Assembly (NCBI GenBank): GCA_045627045.1
Contig: JAZQMY010000024.1
Span: 1 to 64,000 of the forward strand
DNA: 64,000 bases
DNA from: SIG351 sp045627045
GTDB lineage: Bacteria; Bacillota; Clostridia; HGM11327
Reading direction: 5' to 3'
The stretch's first letter is position 1, and each line of letters opens with the position of its first letter. The translations under genes and the position numbers were made by a program. Of this stretch, positions 33,461 through 43,184 are shown in pieces. The notes beneath the pieces are model-generated. The model had not been told where the DNA came from and made no database searches. It was given only the letters and a program-made list of their open reading frames with translations.

Positions 33461-34219
33461 TTATTCACATATTGAAAGAAGTGTTTCTGCATCTCTCATA
33501 AGCTGATCGGGGTCATCGTCCTTGACGAATTCAAGAAGCATATTATGCTCTTTCCCGTCGCTTCTGACTATATCGGCGTATTCTCTCCATGCTTTTTTAT
33601 GCTCTTCAAGAGGAAATCTTTCGAGTCCCTTCCATGCATAAATATGAACGTTTTTCAGATGCGGAAGGAATCTTCTGAGTATCGCCTTATTTTTCTGAAC
33701 GTCCTCCGACTGAAGCGGCTGCCAATAAAGGAACACGTTATCCCTGTCGATTTCTTCTATAAGACTTATGGCTGAATCCGCAGTATTCGTAAGCGTTCCG
33801 CCATGACACTCAAAGCTGATATCAATGTTCTTTTCTGCCGCCATATCTGCCAGAATTCTTGCATGGGCAATATATTCAAGCCTTTCTGCCGCAGATACGT
33901 CCTCCGAGTTCTTGGCTCCTGCCCATATGCGGATATTCTTTGCGCCGATCATCTCTGCCGAAGCAATTGAGTCTGCGAATTTGAAAAATCCGCTTTCGCC
34001 CTTGCCGTGATAGCTTCCGTACGAAGCAACAAGAATTCCGTTCTCCTCCGACAGACGCTTTACGCTTTCCGCCGCAGCTTTGTCGCCTGCGGGAACGTGC
34101 ACGTCAGAGCCCCACTCTATTGTCCTGAGGCCGTTTTTCTTTACCGTTTTTATTATTTCTTCGGGAGTCATCCCTCTGAAGGTCACCGAGACAAGCCCGG
34201 GAATCAGTTTATTCTCCAT
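33461..34219 (-). CDS. Sugar phosphate isomerase/epimerase (TIM barrel)
   Basis: A 252-residue AP-endonuclease-2-like TIM barrel: IPGLVSVTFRGMTPEEIIK at the start, TIEWGSDVHVPAGD, KNIRIWAGAK, ISFECHGGTLTNT (metal/base Glu), and FLYWQPLQ with HLKNVHIYAW. It probably isomerises or epimerises a keto sugar made from the glycans cut by the two GH38 enzymes. It lies 15 nt after the hydroxyacid dehydrogenase gene and 12 nt before the GH16-like lipoprotein. Sequence similarity with the plus-strand isomerase at 23054 is low beyond fold motifs. The exact reaction is unknown. Confidence 0.85.
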   Translation of the reverse strand: MENKLIPGLVSVTFRGMTPEEIIKTVKKNGLRTIEWGSDVHVPAGDKAAAESVKRLSEENGILVASYGSYHGKGESGFFKFADSIASAEMIGAKNIRIWAGAKNSEDVSAAERLEYIAHARILADMAAEKNIDISFECHGGTLTNTADSAISLIEEIDRDNVFLYWQPLQSEDVQKNKAILRRFLPHLKNVHIYAWKGLERFPLEEHKKAWREYADIVRSDGKEHNMLLEFVKDDDPDQLMRDAETLLSICE

Positions 34220-34234
34220 ATCCGTTGTCCCTTA

Positions 34235-35251
34235 TCACGCCATGGTTTTCAACATTTCTGCCGTAACCTCATACTTTGTCTTTTCTCCGTCAGAATATTT
34301 CTCAAACTCATCCACCATATACCATGCCATTCTGTGCACCTCATCTCCGTAGGAGCCTGCGAGATGCGGCGTGAGGAATACGTTCGGAAGTCTGTAAAGC
34401 ATGCTGTCTGCCTTCGGAGGCTCATCAGGATATGTTACATCAAGAAGTGCAACCCTCATGGGTTCCTTCTGCATTGCTTCAATGAGATCTGCCTCAATGA
34501 CCTGTCTGCCTCTGCCTGTGTTTATGAACGTTGCGTTCTTCTGCATCAGATCAAAGCAGCTTTTATTCAGCATTCCTGCCGTCTGATCATTATTGGCAAG
34601 ATGATTTGATATTACAAAGCATTCGCTGAAGAGCTCGTGAACATCATTCACCTTATGTATTCCGAGCCTCTCTGCTTTTTCATCGGAAAGGAACGGATCA
34701 TATCCCCAAACATCGATTTTATAGCTTCTGAGCATTTCGGCAACGAGTGAGCCTATCATTCCTATTCCGATAAGTCCTACCTTTACGCCGTAATTTCCGG
34801 GAACGTTCGTGCAGGCATCGTGATTTGCCCATTCAGTGAACGTTTTACTTCCCTGATGCAATCTCTGATAGTAGCCCTTTGCCGCAAGAACTATCTCGGC
34901 AACCGTGAACTCGGCAACCGGGACGGCATTTGCTGCCCACGCGCTGAAAACCTTTATTCCCAAAGCAATAAACGGCTTTGCAAAGTACTGAACTGTTCCT
35001 GCCGCATAGAAGAGTGCCTTCAATGACGGAAGATATTTTTTGATTTCTTCTTCCGTGAGCGGGAACATTCCCCACGTTGAGAAAGCTATCTCAACGGAGG
35101 CAAGCTCATCCCTTCTCTTTTCAAAATCGTCCATTGAAAATACCGGAGCAACGAAATCAAGTTTTTCCGCAAGCTTTTCAAGGGCGCTGTTTTCCCAGAC
35201 TCTTCCGGCGCTCACGGCATCAGAGGTCAGAAGTACTGCTTTCTTTTTCAT
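34235..35251 (-). CDS. D-isomer-specific 2-hydroxyacid dehydrogenase
   Basis: A protein of about 338 residues starting at the ATG at 35251 (MKKKAVLLTSD), which has GGAG 10 nt upstream. Upstream in-frame codons overlap the mannosidase gene and lack a ribosome site. It has the catalytic-domain hallmarks: NAD-binding VGLIGIGMIGSLVAEML, the substrate Arg in INTGRGRQVIEADLIEAM, Glu in LDVTYPDEPPKADSML and His in FLTPHLAGS. It reduces or oxidises a 2-keto/2-hydroxy acid with NAD(P). In this operon it may handle a sugar acid; the substrate is not visible. Confidence 0.87.
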   Translation of the reverse strand: MKKKAVLLTSDAVSAGRVWENSALEKLAEKLDFVAPVFSMDDFEKRRDELASVEIAFSTWGMFPLTEEEIKKYLPSLKALFYAAGTVQYFAKPFIALGIKVFSAWAANAVPVAEFTVAEIVLAAKGYYQRLHQGSKTFTEWANHDACTNVPGNYGVKVGLIGIGMIGSLVAEMLRSYKIDVWGYDPFLSDEKAERLGIHKVNDVHELFSECFVISNHLANNDQTAGMLNKSCFDLMQKNATFINTGRGRQVIEADLIEAMQKEPMRVALLDVTYPDEPPKADSMLYRLPNVFLTPHLAGSYGDEVHRMAWYMVDEFEKYSDGEKTKYEVTAEMLKTMA

Positions 35252-35268
35252 ATAAGTCATACTCCGTT

Positions 35269-38200
35269 TCAATTCTTGAGAAGAAGCGTTACTATTTCAA
35301 ACGCACCGACCTTGATTCTGACTTTTCCGTCTGTTACATCAAGCTTCTGCGGTTCTTCCTCAAGAAGGTTCACAATATATGCTTCCTTTACAGGGAAGTT
35401 GAATTTAATTTCAGGCTTTGAAGCCATATTATGAGCATCGTAGAGTCTCACAACTGTTCCGTCGCTCTTTTCCGCTTTCTTCATTACCTCAAATATAATA
35501 TTATCCTTATCGCATTCTATCGGTCTGTATGCATCTGCAAGAGTGCCGTTCTCATTCTTCTCCACTGCATAAGCTTCAAGAGGAGCATTGAGTCTGTAAG
35601 CTTCTTCGATTGTTCCGCCGAGAGCCGCATTGTTTCTGTGCGGATAAATTGAATATGTAAAGTAATGCTTTCTCACGTCGCCGCCGTAGTAAGGATCTTC
35701 AGAGCTCTTTACCATAGTAATTGCGATTGTATCATCGTAGGAGCTGAAGCCGTACTTGCAATCATTGAGTATTGATACACCGTAGCCGTTATCTGATACG
35801 TCGACCCACTTGTGCATACATGTCTCGAACTTTGCTTCGTCCCATGATGTGTTCATATGTGTAGGTCTCTCAACGTGTCCGTACTGGATCTCGCTGACAG
35901 TCTTTGATGTTCTGATATCGAACGGGAAGAGCGCCTTGAGGAGCAGATGCAGCTGCTTCATATCAACCACGTTCTCAATATCGATCCTGCCTACCTGATC
36001 ATAAACAACCACGTTCTGCGTCACTGTGTTTCCGAGGATCGTCCATGTGAACGTAAGTCCTTCTGCCGCACCGTTTCTGTAAGGCTCCGCCGAAACAAGC
36101 TTTTCCATCTTATGCGGCTTGAGTCTTGTGTAGTGTGAAAGCTCCCATGCAGACCAATGGTACGGATAATCCTCGTAGCCCATTATCTCGTTGCCGAGCT
36201 TGCCCTTGCGGAGAAGCTCTCTCATTTCCGTCTTATCAAATATTGACGTCATGAAGCCCATATCATTGAATACGATCCTGAAGAATCTGTTTTCAATATA
36301 CTTTTCTTCCTCCGTCCACCTGATATCGGCATGGCTCTCGTCATAAAGTCCGTCAATGACCTTCCAGCCCATGCCCGGGATCATTTCATTCGTAGTATAG
36401 ACCTTATCGCCGTACTTTACAATGCCGTTTCCGTCATGTGAGTTCATATTATAAACAAGAAGTCCGCCGTTTGTCTTTATATTCTTTCCGATGGATGAAA
36501 TGTTTTCGTTCACCATCTCGCCCGTTCTGTCAAATATGCTGTCATACTCAACCTGTGAGCGGTCATAAACCTCTTTTATTGCCGAGCCCGGAATGATGTC
36601 GTGGAACTGATTGAGATTCATAAGTCCCCACATCCTGTCAAAGCTCTCCTTATCATACTTCGTATCCGAGAGCTTCTCGCCGAGAACAGAAAGCATTTCA
36701 GCCTTGCGGAGTGCAAATTCGGCACGTCTGTTATTCTTCTTTATCTGTGCGATGGAAGTATATGTTCCTCTGTGATATTCAAGGTAAAGCTCACCATCCC
36801 AGCGTGGAGTCTCGTGAAGCTTCTCTGAGTTCTCATCAAAATTATGCTTTACGTTATCAAGGAATTCATCAAGAAGTGAGAATTTTACCTTCGGAATGCC
36901 CGGAAGACCTTTTTCAAGTCTTCTGTACTGTTCCATCATCTCGTATGTCGGCCCGCCGCCGCCGTCACCGTAGCCGAATGTATGGAGCGTTTCATCGTTC
37001 CACATCTTTGCTCTGTAAACGTCATATGTGCTCTTGACTTCTCTCGGGTCAAGCATACCGTTGAAAAGAACGTACTCATGGCTCTTCTCCGGGAACCACG
37101 GACCAATGTTGAAGTCCTTATTCGTAAGGAAATATGTAAATACTTCGCTTCCGTCAATGCCCTTCCAATAGAACGTGTCGCTCGGAGTGTCATTGACATC
37201 GCACCAGCTGATTTTTCCCGTTACAAAATAGTCAACACCTGACTTCTTGAGGATCTGCGGAAGTGCGGCACTGTATCCGAAAACGTCAGGAATCCAGAGA
37301 GTTCTTGATTCCTTGCCGAATTCATCTCTCAGGAACTGCTTTCCGTGGATAAGCTGTCTTACGAAGCTTTCACCTGAAGGAATATTACAGTCGCTCTCGA
37401 GCCACATTGCACCCTCGGCTTCCCATCTGCCTTCGCTGACTCTCTTCTTTATCTCTTCGTACATTTCAGGTGCTTCGTCCTTTACGAACTGATAAAGCTG
37501 CGGCTGGCTCATCATAAATCTGAATTCAGGATATACCTTCATGAGCTCAAGCACTGTGCCGAAGGTTCTCTGCGCCTTCTCCTTTGTCTGGTCGATAGTC
37601 CATCTCCATGCGATATCAAGGTGTGAATGGCCGAGACAACATACCTCTGTTCTCTCGTGACCGCATTCCTTGTTATAGAATTCCTCTTCAAGATACTTGT
37701 CAGCCTTCACAACCGAATCAAAGAATTCCTTCTGACCGAGATGCGTTTTATCAATCATGATGCACGCCTGTTCAAGATATCTGAACGGAACCGCACGCTC
37801 TCTTGTGCCTTCTTCAAAGCAGAGCGCCGCATCAAAAGCGACCTTCATATCGAAGTACGCCTTTTCCATTGCCATATCGATATACTTCAGGCAAGGTACT
37901 ATCATTCTGTCTCCCGGAGTCATTCCGTCGAAGTAGATATAGAGTGCTATATCATACTCTCTGCCTGCTTCAAGAGCTATTCTTGCATGGTTTCTGTCAA
38001 GTCCTGCAGAAATGTGTCCGTCAATATAAAGAATCGTCTGCGGATTGATTGAAGGTCTCGTGCAGTCAAGCACAAGGAGAGTGCCCTCGGGTGTCTCGTC
38101 AGGTGTTCTGACCTTGCCTCTCACCCAGATGTGTTTCTCGCCCGATTCGGTCGTCACAGGCTCCCATTTTTTCCATGTTTCGTCTATTTCAGGGATAACG

Positions 38201-38319
38201 TTATCCGTCTTGTAATCGCAGATGGTATACATGAATCCCGGACATTCAACAGAGCTTCTCACCCTGTAATATGTTATTGTATTTATTGTTGATTCTATAA
38301 GATCATTTACATACTTCAT
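35269..38319 (-). CDS. GH38 alpha-mannosidase (copy 2)
   Basis: A 1016-residue cytoplasmic enzyme (no signal peptide). The GH38 core begins near 230 with zinc-binding CLGHSHLDIAWRWT, then WEAEGAMWLESDCNIPSGES, nucleophile Asp in LWIPDVFGYSAALPQIL, and FHDIIPGSAIKEVYDRS; the C-terminal beta domains have NTSWDEAKFETCMHKWVD. GH38 enzymes remove alpha-linked mannose and need Zn or another divalent metal. Working in the cytoplasm, it would trim imported manno-oligosaccharides. It lies 19 nt after a close paralogue, so this is a tandem duplication. Relative to that copy it has an extra piece of about 16 residues (NIGPWFPEKSHEYVLF) after the active-site region. Confidence 0.93.
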   Translation of the reverse strand: MKYVNDLIESTINTITYYRVRSSVECPGFMYTICDYKTDNVIPEIDETWKKWEPVTTESGEKHIWVRGKVRTPDETPEGTLLVLDCTRPSINPQTILYIDGHISAGLDRNHARIALEAGREYDIALYIYFDGMTPGDRMIVPCLKYIDMAMEKAYFDMKVAFDAALCFEEGTRERAVPFRYLEQACIMIDKTHLGQKEFFDSVVKADKYLEEEFYNKECGHERTEVCCLGHSHLDIAWRWTIDQTKEKAQRTFGTVLELMKVYPEFRFMMSQPQLYQFVKDEAPEMYEEIKKRVSEGRWEAEGAMWLESDCNIPSGESFVRQLIHGKQFLRDEFGKESRTLWIPDVFGYSAALPQILKKSGVDYFVTGKISWCDVNDTPSDTFYWKGIDGSEVFTYFLTNKDFNIGPWFPEKSHEYVLFNGMLDPREVKSTYDVYRAKMWNDETLHTFGYGDGGGGPTYEMMEQYRRLEKGLPGIPKVKFSLLDEFLDNVKHNFDENSEKLHETPRWDGELYLEYHRGTYTSIAQIKKNNRRAEFALRKAEMLSVLGEKLSDTKYDKESFDRMWGLMNLNQFHDIIPGSAIKEVYDRSQVEYDSIFDRTGEMVNENISSIGKNIKTNGGLLVYNMNSHDGNGIVKYGDKVYTTNEMIPGMGWKVIDGLYDESHADIRWTEEEKYIENRFFRIVFNDMGFMTSIFDKTEMRELLRKGKLGNEIMGYEDYPYHWSAWELSHYTRLKPHKMEKLVSAEPYRNGAAEGLTFTWTILGNTVTQNVVVYDQVGRIDIENVVDMKQLHLLLKALFPFDIRTSKTVSEIQYGHVERPTHMNTSWDEAKFETCMHKWVDVSDNGYGVSILNDCKYGFSSYDDTIAITMVKSSEDPYYGGDVRKHYFTYSIYPHRNNAALGGTIEEAYRLNAPLEAYAVEKNENGTLADAYRPIECDKDNIIFEVMKKAEKSDGTVVRLYDAHNMASKPEIKFNFPVKEAYIVNLLEEEPQKLDVTDGKVRIKVGAFEIVTLLLKN

Positions 38320-38338
38320 ATTATCCTGTGCCTCCTTT

Positions 38339-41320
38339 TTATTCCGTCACAAGCGTAATGATATCGAACGCTCTGACATCCAGAGTAACCGAGTTATCCG
38401 CAACGGGTATTTCCACCGGTTTCTCTTCGAGAAGGTTCGTAAGATATACTTTATTTACATTGAAGCCGAACTTCACTGTTGTTCTTGATGCCATTCCGTA
38501 TGCATCATAAATACGGAATACCGTGCCGCTGCTCTTCTCTGCACGCTTTACCGCCTCAACAACGATATTCTTCTTATCTGCAGTTACAAGTGAGAATGTC
38601 TCGGGGAGTGTGCCCTCCTTGTTGGCATTTATCTTTACTGCCTTCATGGGATCATTGAGTCTGTATGCTTCTTCGACCGTTCCGCCTGCTACCGCATTAA
38701 GCTTATGCGGATAGATTGAATATGTAAATCTGTGGTTTGTGCAATCACCGCCGTCATAAGGAGACTCTGCGCTCTTTATCATAGTGATGCCGATAGTGTT
38801 CTCATATGAGCTGAAGCCGTACTTGCAATCATTGAGAATTGATACGCCGTAGCCGTTATCGGATACGTCAACCCACTTGTGCATACAGGTTTCAAACTTT
38901 GCCTCATCCCATGAGGTATTCATATGCATAGGTCTCTCAACATTACCAAACTGTATTTCGCTTACGGTCTTTGTCGTTCTGACGTCAAACGGGAAGAGTG
39001 CCTTGAGGATGATGTGCTTCTGCGCAATGTCAATGTTATTGAACACATCGATTCTCGGGATGTTATCGTAAACAACAATGTTCTGTCTTATTATGTTATC
39101 GTTATACTTCCATTCAAATGACAGACCCTTTGCGGCTCCGTTTTGATAAGGCTTCACGGATACAAGCTCTGTAACTTCCTTGCCTTTGAGTCTTGTGTAA
39201 TGTGATATCTCCCAACCGTCAAAGTTTGTCGGGAAGTCCTCATATACCACTATTCTGTTTCCTTTTTCGCCTTCTCTCAAAAGCTCTCTGTCCTCAAGCT
39301 TGTCATATACGGATGTCATAAAGCCGTTTTCATCAAACTTGACTGAAAAGTATCTGTTATCTATTGAATTCTCCGAAACGATCGCCTCATTCCTGTCATA
39401 AAGAGACTTCTTCACGGCATAGCCGAGACCAGGTACGTTATCGGCAGTATAAAGCTTTCCGTCAAGCTCCACAATGCCCGTACCTTCAGCCGAGTTCATA
39501 TTGAATACAGCATAGCCGCCGTCGGATCTGATGTTTTCAGCAACTTTCTTTACATTGGAATCCACTATTGTGCCTGCATCCGAAAGCACTTCTGCGTATT
39601 CCCTCTCTGATCTCTCATAAACTTCCTTGATCGATGAGCCAGGAATAATATCGTGGAACTGATTGAGGCTTACGGTCTCCCAATCGTTATCGAGCTTTTC
39701 AAAAGGATACTCTGTGCCGCAAAGCTTGCCTGCAATAACCGACGTTTCTTCAGCATCACGAAGCGCAAACTCTGCCTTTCTGTTATTTCTTTTGACCTTG
39801 GCAATGTTTGTATAAGTGCCTCTGTGGAATTCAAGATAAAGCTCTCCGTCCCAGCGCGGAATCTCGCGAAGCTTTTCGCAATTATCATCAAATGTCTTCT
39901 TTGTTTCATCAAGATAATCGGAAAGAGTTGTCATTTCCGTCTTCGGGATGCCGGGAATGCCTTTATTGAGTCTTCTGTATCTCTCAAGCATTTCTGCCGT
40001 AGCTCCGCCGCCGCCGTCACCAAAGCCGAACGGGTGAAGCGTTGTTTCGTTGAATGTCTTTGTCTTGTATCTGTCATACGTCTGCTTGATTTCTTCAGGC
40101 GTCATGTTTCCGTTGAATGAAGTGATGAAGAACGTAAAAATTTCTGTTCCGTCGATGCCTCTCCAATAGAATGTATCCTGCGGCATCTTATTCGTATCGT
40201 TCCAGCTGATTTTTCCCGTAACGAAGTTCTCAACGTCAGCCTTCTTCAATATCTGCGGGAGAGCAGCACTGTATCCGAATACATCGGGAATCCAGAGTGT
40301 CTTTGACTCCGTGCCGTATTCATCTCTTATGAAGCTCTTGCCTCTGATGAGCTGTCTTACAAAGCTTTCGCCTGACGGGATGTTGCAATCGCTCTCAAGC
40401 CACATCGCGCCCTCTGCTTCCCATCTGCCCTCTTCGATGCGCTTTTTAATCTCTTCGTAAAGCTCCGGAGAATTTTTCTTCATGAACTGATAGAGCTGCG
40501 GCTGAGTCATCATGAACTTATATTCAGGATATCTCTCCATAAGCTCAAGTGCAGTAGCAAACGATCTCTGAACCTTCTCTTCAGTCTGTGCGATCGTCCA
40601 GAGCCATGCAACGTCAATATGCGTGTGGCCTATGCACTTTACTATGAGATCGTCCTTTCCGCAAGCCTTACCGTAGAACTCCTCATCCATATACTTCTGG
40701 GCTTCATCGAGTGAATCAAAGAATTCCTGTTTTCCCTCGTATGATTTATTTATCATAAGGCAAGCTGCTTCAAGATATCTGAATATCTTCTTTCTTTCCG
40801 GTGACTCAAAGCCATAGCAGCGTGCGGCATCAAACGGCACGCCCATATCGTAGCTAAGCTTTTCTACTTTTTCATTTATTACGTAAAGTCTCGGGTACGG
40901 CATTGCATCCTTTTCTCTGACATTTGACATATAAACATAATATGCAACATCATATTCCCTGCCGCACTCAACGGGGATTCTCTTATGATTCGGATCAAGT
41001 CCGCACTTCATCTTTCCGTCAACATAAAGAATAGTCTGCGGATCCGAGGAAGGGGTTTCAAATGCAAGCATCAGCTTTGTATTCTCCGGAATCGAATCGG
41101 GAGTCTTTACCTTTCCTCTTATCCAGAAATGCATATCCTTTGCATTTATTCCCATATATCCCGTGCATTTTTTCCAGGAGTCATCCACCTCGGGTATATT
41201 GTTATCTTTTTTATAGCCGCACTCCTTGAAGAAGAAATCTCCGCATCCCATGGATGATCTGACTATATATTTTCGTACTGTACTGAGTGTCGTTTCTATA
41301 AGTTCACTGACGTATCTCAT
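38339..41320 (-). CDS. GH38 alpha-mannosidase (copy 1, first gene of operon)
   Basis: A protein of about 993 residues. Start at the ATG at 41320 (MRYVSELIETTLSTV), set by GGAGG and by alignment with the paralogue (MKYVNDLIESTINTI); an ATG at 41344 precedes the ribosome site. The same GH38 marks are present: CIGHTHIDVAWLWTIAQ, LWIPDVFGYSAALPQIL, FHDIIPGSSIKEVYERS and NTSWDEAKFETCMHKWVD. No export signal. It heads an operon with the second mannosidase, a hydroxyacid dehydrogenase, an isomerase and a GH16-like lipoprotein. Differences near the active site suggest the two copies act on different linkages. Confidence 0.93.
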   Translation of the reverse strand: MRYVSELIETTLSTVRKYIVRSSMGCGDFFFKECGYKKDNNIPEVDDSWKKCTGYMGINAKDMHFWIRGKVKTPDSIPENTKLMLAFETPSSDPQTILYVDGKMKCGLDPNHKRIPVECGREYDVAYYVYMSNVREKDAMPYPRLYVINEKVEKLSYDMGVPFDAARCYGFESPERKKIFRYLEAACLMINKSYEGKQEFFDSLDEAQKYMDEEFYGKACGKDDLIVKCIGHTHIDVAWLWTIAQTEEKVQRSFATALELMERYPEYKFMMTQPQLYQFMKKNSPELYEEIKKRIEEGRWEAEGAMWLESDCNIPSGESFVRQLIRGKSFIRDEYGTESKTLWIPDVFGYSAALPQILKKADVENFVTGKISWNDTNKMPQDTFYWRGIDGTEIFTFFITSFNGNMTPEEIKQTYDRYKTKTFNETTLHPFGFGDGGGGATAEMLERYRRLNKGIPGIPKTEMTTLSDYLDETKKTFDDNCEKLREIPRWDGELYLEFHRGTYTNIAKVKRNNRKAEFALRDAEETSVIAGKLCGTEYPFEKLDNDWETVSLNQFHDIIPGSSIKEVYERSEREYAEVLSDAGTIVDSNVKKVAENIRSDGGYAVFNMNSAEGTGIVELDGKLYTADNVPGLGYAVKKSLYDRNEAIVSENSIDNRYFSVKFDENGFMTSVYDKLEDRELLREGEKGNRIVVYEDFPTNFDGWEISHYTRLKGKEVTELVSVKPYQNGAAKGLSFEWKYNDNIIRQNIVVYDNIPRIDVFNNIDIAQKHIILKALFPFDVRTTKTVSEIQFGNVERPMHMNTSWDEAKFETCMHKWVDVSDNGYGVSILNDCKYGFSSYENTIGITMIKSAESPYDGGDCTNHRFTYSIYPHKLNAVAGGTVEEAYRLNDPMKAVKINANKEGTLPETFSLVTADKKNIVVEAVKRAEKSSGTVFRIYDAYGMASRTTVKFGFNVNKVYLTNLLEEKPVEIPVADNSVTLDVRAFDIITLVTE

Positions 41321-41347
41321 ATTTTCCTCCACATTATTTCTCATAAT

Positions 41348-41376
41348 ATTTTATCATATTTCCTGATATATTTCAA
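41348..41376 (-). promoter_or_regulatory. Promoter of the mannosidase operon
   Basis: TTGAAA (41371-41376) and TAAAAT (41348-41353), 17-bp spacer, minus strand; divergent from the ATP-grasp promoter. Confidence 0.7.
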
Positions 41377-41426
41377 GTCTTTTCCTGTCCCTGCACATAT
41401 TTTGGCTGTTAAATGCTATATTCCGA

Positions 41427-41455
41427 TTGACAAAGACTGTTTTTTATGCTAAAAT
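41427..41455 (+). promoter_or_regulatory. Promoter of the ATP-grasp gene
   Basis: TTGACA (41427-41432) and TAAAAT (41450-41455) with a 17-bp spacer. Confidence 0.75.
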
Positions 41456-41486
41456 TGAATATATAAATTGATTTACGGAGATATTT

Positions 41487-42509
41487 ATGGGAAAAATCAG
41501 GTTTATTATAAAGCGCCTCAAGGATATGGACTACAAAGCGCTTTTTGCAATGGTAAGAAAGCTTCATAAAAAAACAGGAAAGCTCTGCACTTTTCTTTTC
41601 TTTGATATCATAATATGCGGTTTCAGGTACGGTGCAGGCTACAAGGATTACGAGCTCTATGAGTTCTGGAAGCTCCCTGCAAAGCTTCGCAGGACATACG
41701 TTGTGCGCACCACAAACAACCTCATCATTGCTCACTGCAACAAGAAAGAATACTATCATTGCCTCAATGACAAAATAGAATTCAATACAAAATATAACAA
41801 ATTTCTCAAAAGAGACTGGCTTGACTTCAGAACGGCATCAAAGGAAGACTTTATGTCATTCATTTCGGGTAAAACCGCAATCATTGCAAAGCCTGTTGAT
41901 CAGTGTTGCGGCATCGGCGTAAAGAAGCTCTCCGTTGCCGACTTTGATAGCCTTGATGCAATGTACGATGCTCTGAAAAACGATCCTTCAGCCGATCTTC
42001 TTGAGGATTATATCATCCAGCATCACCTTATCTCGGCTCTTTATCCGCATTCAGTCAACACAATCCGTGTGATGACAATTCTCAAGGGCGAAGATGTACA
42101 CATCATTTTTGCCGCCATTCGTATCGGCAATAACGGCAAGGTCGTTGACAACATAAATAACGGTGGTCTTGCTTCTCCCGTTGACATCGCAACAGGCGAA
42201 ATACTCTTCCCCGGCTACGATAAAGACGGAAACGAGTATGATGTTCATCCTATGACAGGCCATCCCATCAAGGGCTTTATCATTCCCTTCTGGGATGAAG
42301 CAGTTGCAATGGTGAAAGAAGCCGCCCTCGTAACGCCGGAGCTTCGCTACTGCGGTTGGGACGTTGCAATCACCGAGAACGGTCCGCTCTTCGTGGAAGC
42401 AAACCATATGCCCGGCTACGATATCCTTCAGCTTCCCGCTCACAATCCGTCACGCGTCGGCATGAAACCAATTTACAACGCTATTCTCGGCGACGAAATG
42501 AAAATCTGA
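41487..42509 (+). CDS. Sugar-transfer associated ATP-grasp protein
   Basis: A 340-residue protein of the ATP-grasp type found in polysaccharide gene sets (PF14397-like). The nucleotide-binding part has IAKPVDQCCGIGVKKLS, DLLEDYIIQHHLIS, NTIRVMTILKGEDVHIIFAA, a metal site in GWDVAITENGPLFVEANHMP and PGYDILQLP near the end. ATP-grasp enzymes join a carboxylate to an amine or thiol using ATP; this subfamily is thought to add amino acids or similar groups to surface sugars. GGAG lies 6 nt before the ATG. It has its own promoter and terminator and is followed by a beta-helix acyltransferase on the same strand, a natural partner for glycan decoration. Confidence 0.82.
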   Translation: MGKIRFIIKRLKDMDYKALFAMVRKLHKKTGKLCTFLFFDIIICGFRYGAGYKDYELYEFWKLPAKLRRTYVVRTTNNLIIAHCNKKEYYHCLNDKIEFNTKYNKFLKRDWLDFRTASKEDFMSFISGKTAIIAKPVDQCCGIGVKKLSVADFDSLDAMYDALKNDPSADLLEDYIIQHHLISALYPHSVNTIRVMTILKGEDVHIIFAAIRIGNNGKVVDNINNGGLASPVDIATGEILFPGYDKDGNEYDVHPMTGHPIKGFIIPFWDEAVAMVKEAALVTPELRYCGWDVAITENGPLFVEANHMPGYDILQLPAHNPSRVGMKPIYNAILGDEMKI

Positions 42510-42524
42510 TACAAAAAATTCAAG

Positions 42525-42561
42525 CGGCAGACTTCTCATGATCATGAAGCCTGCCGTTTTT
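42525..42561 (+). terminator. Intrinsic terminator after the ATP-grasp gene
   Basis: CGGCAG (42525-42530) and CTGCCG (42551-42556), with a further TCATGATCATGA stem inside, then TTTTT. Confidence 0.85.
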
Positions 42562-42569
42562 GTATCCGT

Positions 42570-42598
42570 TTGACAAATCAGCCGATATGTGGTAAAAT
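42570..42598 (+). promoter_or_regulatory. Promoter of the beta-helix acyltransferase gene
   Basis: TTGACA (42570-42575) and TAAAAT (42593-42598), 17-bp spacer. It lies within the longest open frame, so translation must start later, at the TTG at 42642. Confidence 0.8.
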
Positions 42599-42641
42599 TA
42601 AATCAGTTTTTGAGAATATTATTAACAATGGAGGTTTTATT

Positions 42642-43160
42642 TTGAGCAAGCTCAGTTCAGCAATATACAGGATCACCTGCGGTCCGTCATCCGAAACATA
42701 CTGGAAGCACAGAGAAAAAGCTCTTCGCGCCGGGAAAATTGCACTTATCTATCACAGAATCAAGTGCATAAAGGTTCTCAGAGCATTCAATGCATATATC
42801 CCGCTTTCAGCCAGATTTGAAGGAAAGCCTTCCTTCCCCCACGAAATCAACGGGGTGTTTATTTCCAAGGGCGCAAAAATCGGCAAAAACTGCACCATTT
42901 TCCATCAGGTGACAATAGGCTCCGTAACATCAAGCGGAAGCAAGAATGTCGGTTCTCCCACGATAGGTGATAACGTTATCATAGGCGCAGGCGCAAAGAT
43001 AATAGGTAACGTAAAAATCGGAAACAACGTCAGAATAGGCGCAAACTGCGTTGTTGTGAAGGATGTTCCCGATAATTCCACAGTTGTCCTGCCCTCACCG
43101 AGAATCATTTCTCACGACGAGCCGAGAAACAACGATTTTGTCGCATTCACAAACGAATGA
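42642..43160 (+). CDS. Left-handed beta-helix acyltransferase (serine acetyltransferase-like)
   Basis: A protein of 172 residues from a TTG start at 42642 with GGAGG 7 nt upstream; the promoter rules out the longer frame. The body is a hexapeptide-repeat beta helix: GVFISKGAKIGKNCTIFHQV with a candidate catalytic His, then SPTIGDNVIIGAGAKIIGNV and IGNNVRIGANCVVVKDVPDN. The short N-terminal part (YRITCGPSSETYWKHREKAL) differs from true CysE, and no cysteine genes are near. It more likely acetylates a sugar or lipid-linked glycan, matching the ATP-grasp gene before it. Confidence 0.83.
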   Translation: MSKLSSAIYRITCGPSSETYWKHREKALRAGKIALIYHRIKCIKVLRAFNAYIPLSARFEGKPSFPHEINGVFISKGAKIGKNCTIFHQVTIGSVTSSGSKNVGSPTIGDNVIIGAGAKIIGNVKIGNNVRIGANCVVVKDVPDNSTVVLPSPRIISHDEPRNNDFVAFTNE

Positions 43161-43184
43161 TATTTGCCCGAATAGTATCAAATA

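Noticed and set aside
42570..42641. Upstream extension of the beta-helix acyltransferase
   Set aside because: The first codon lies in the -35 element of the promoter, so it cannot be in the transcript.
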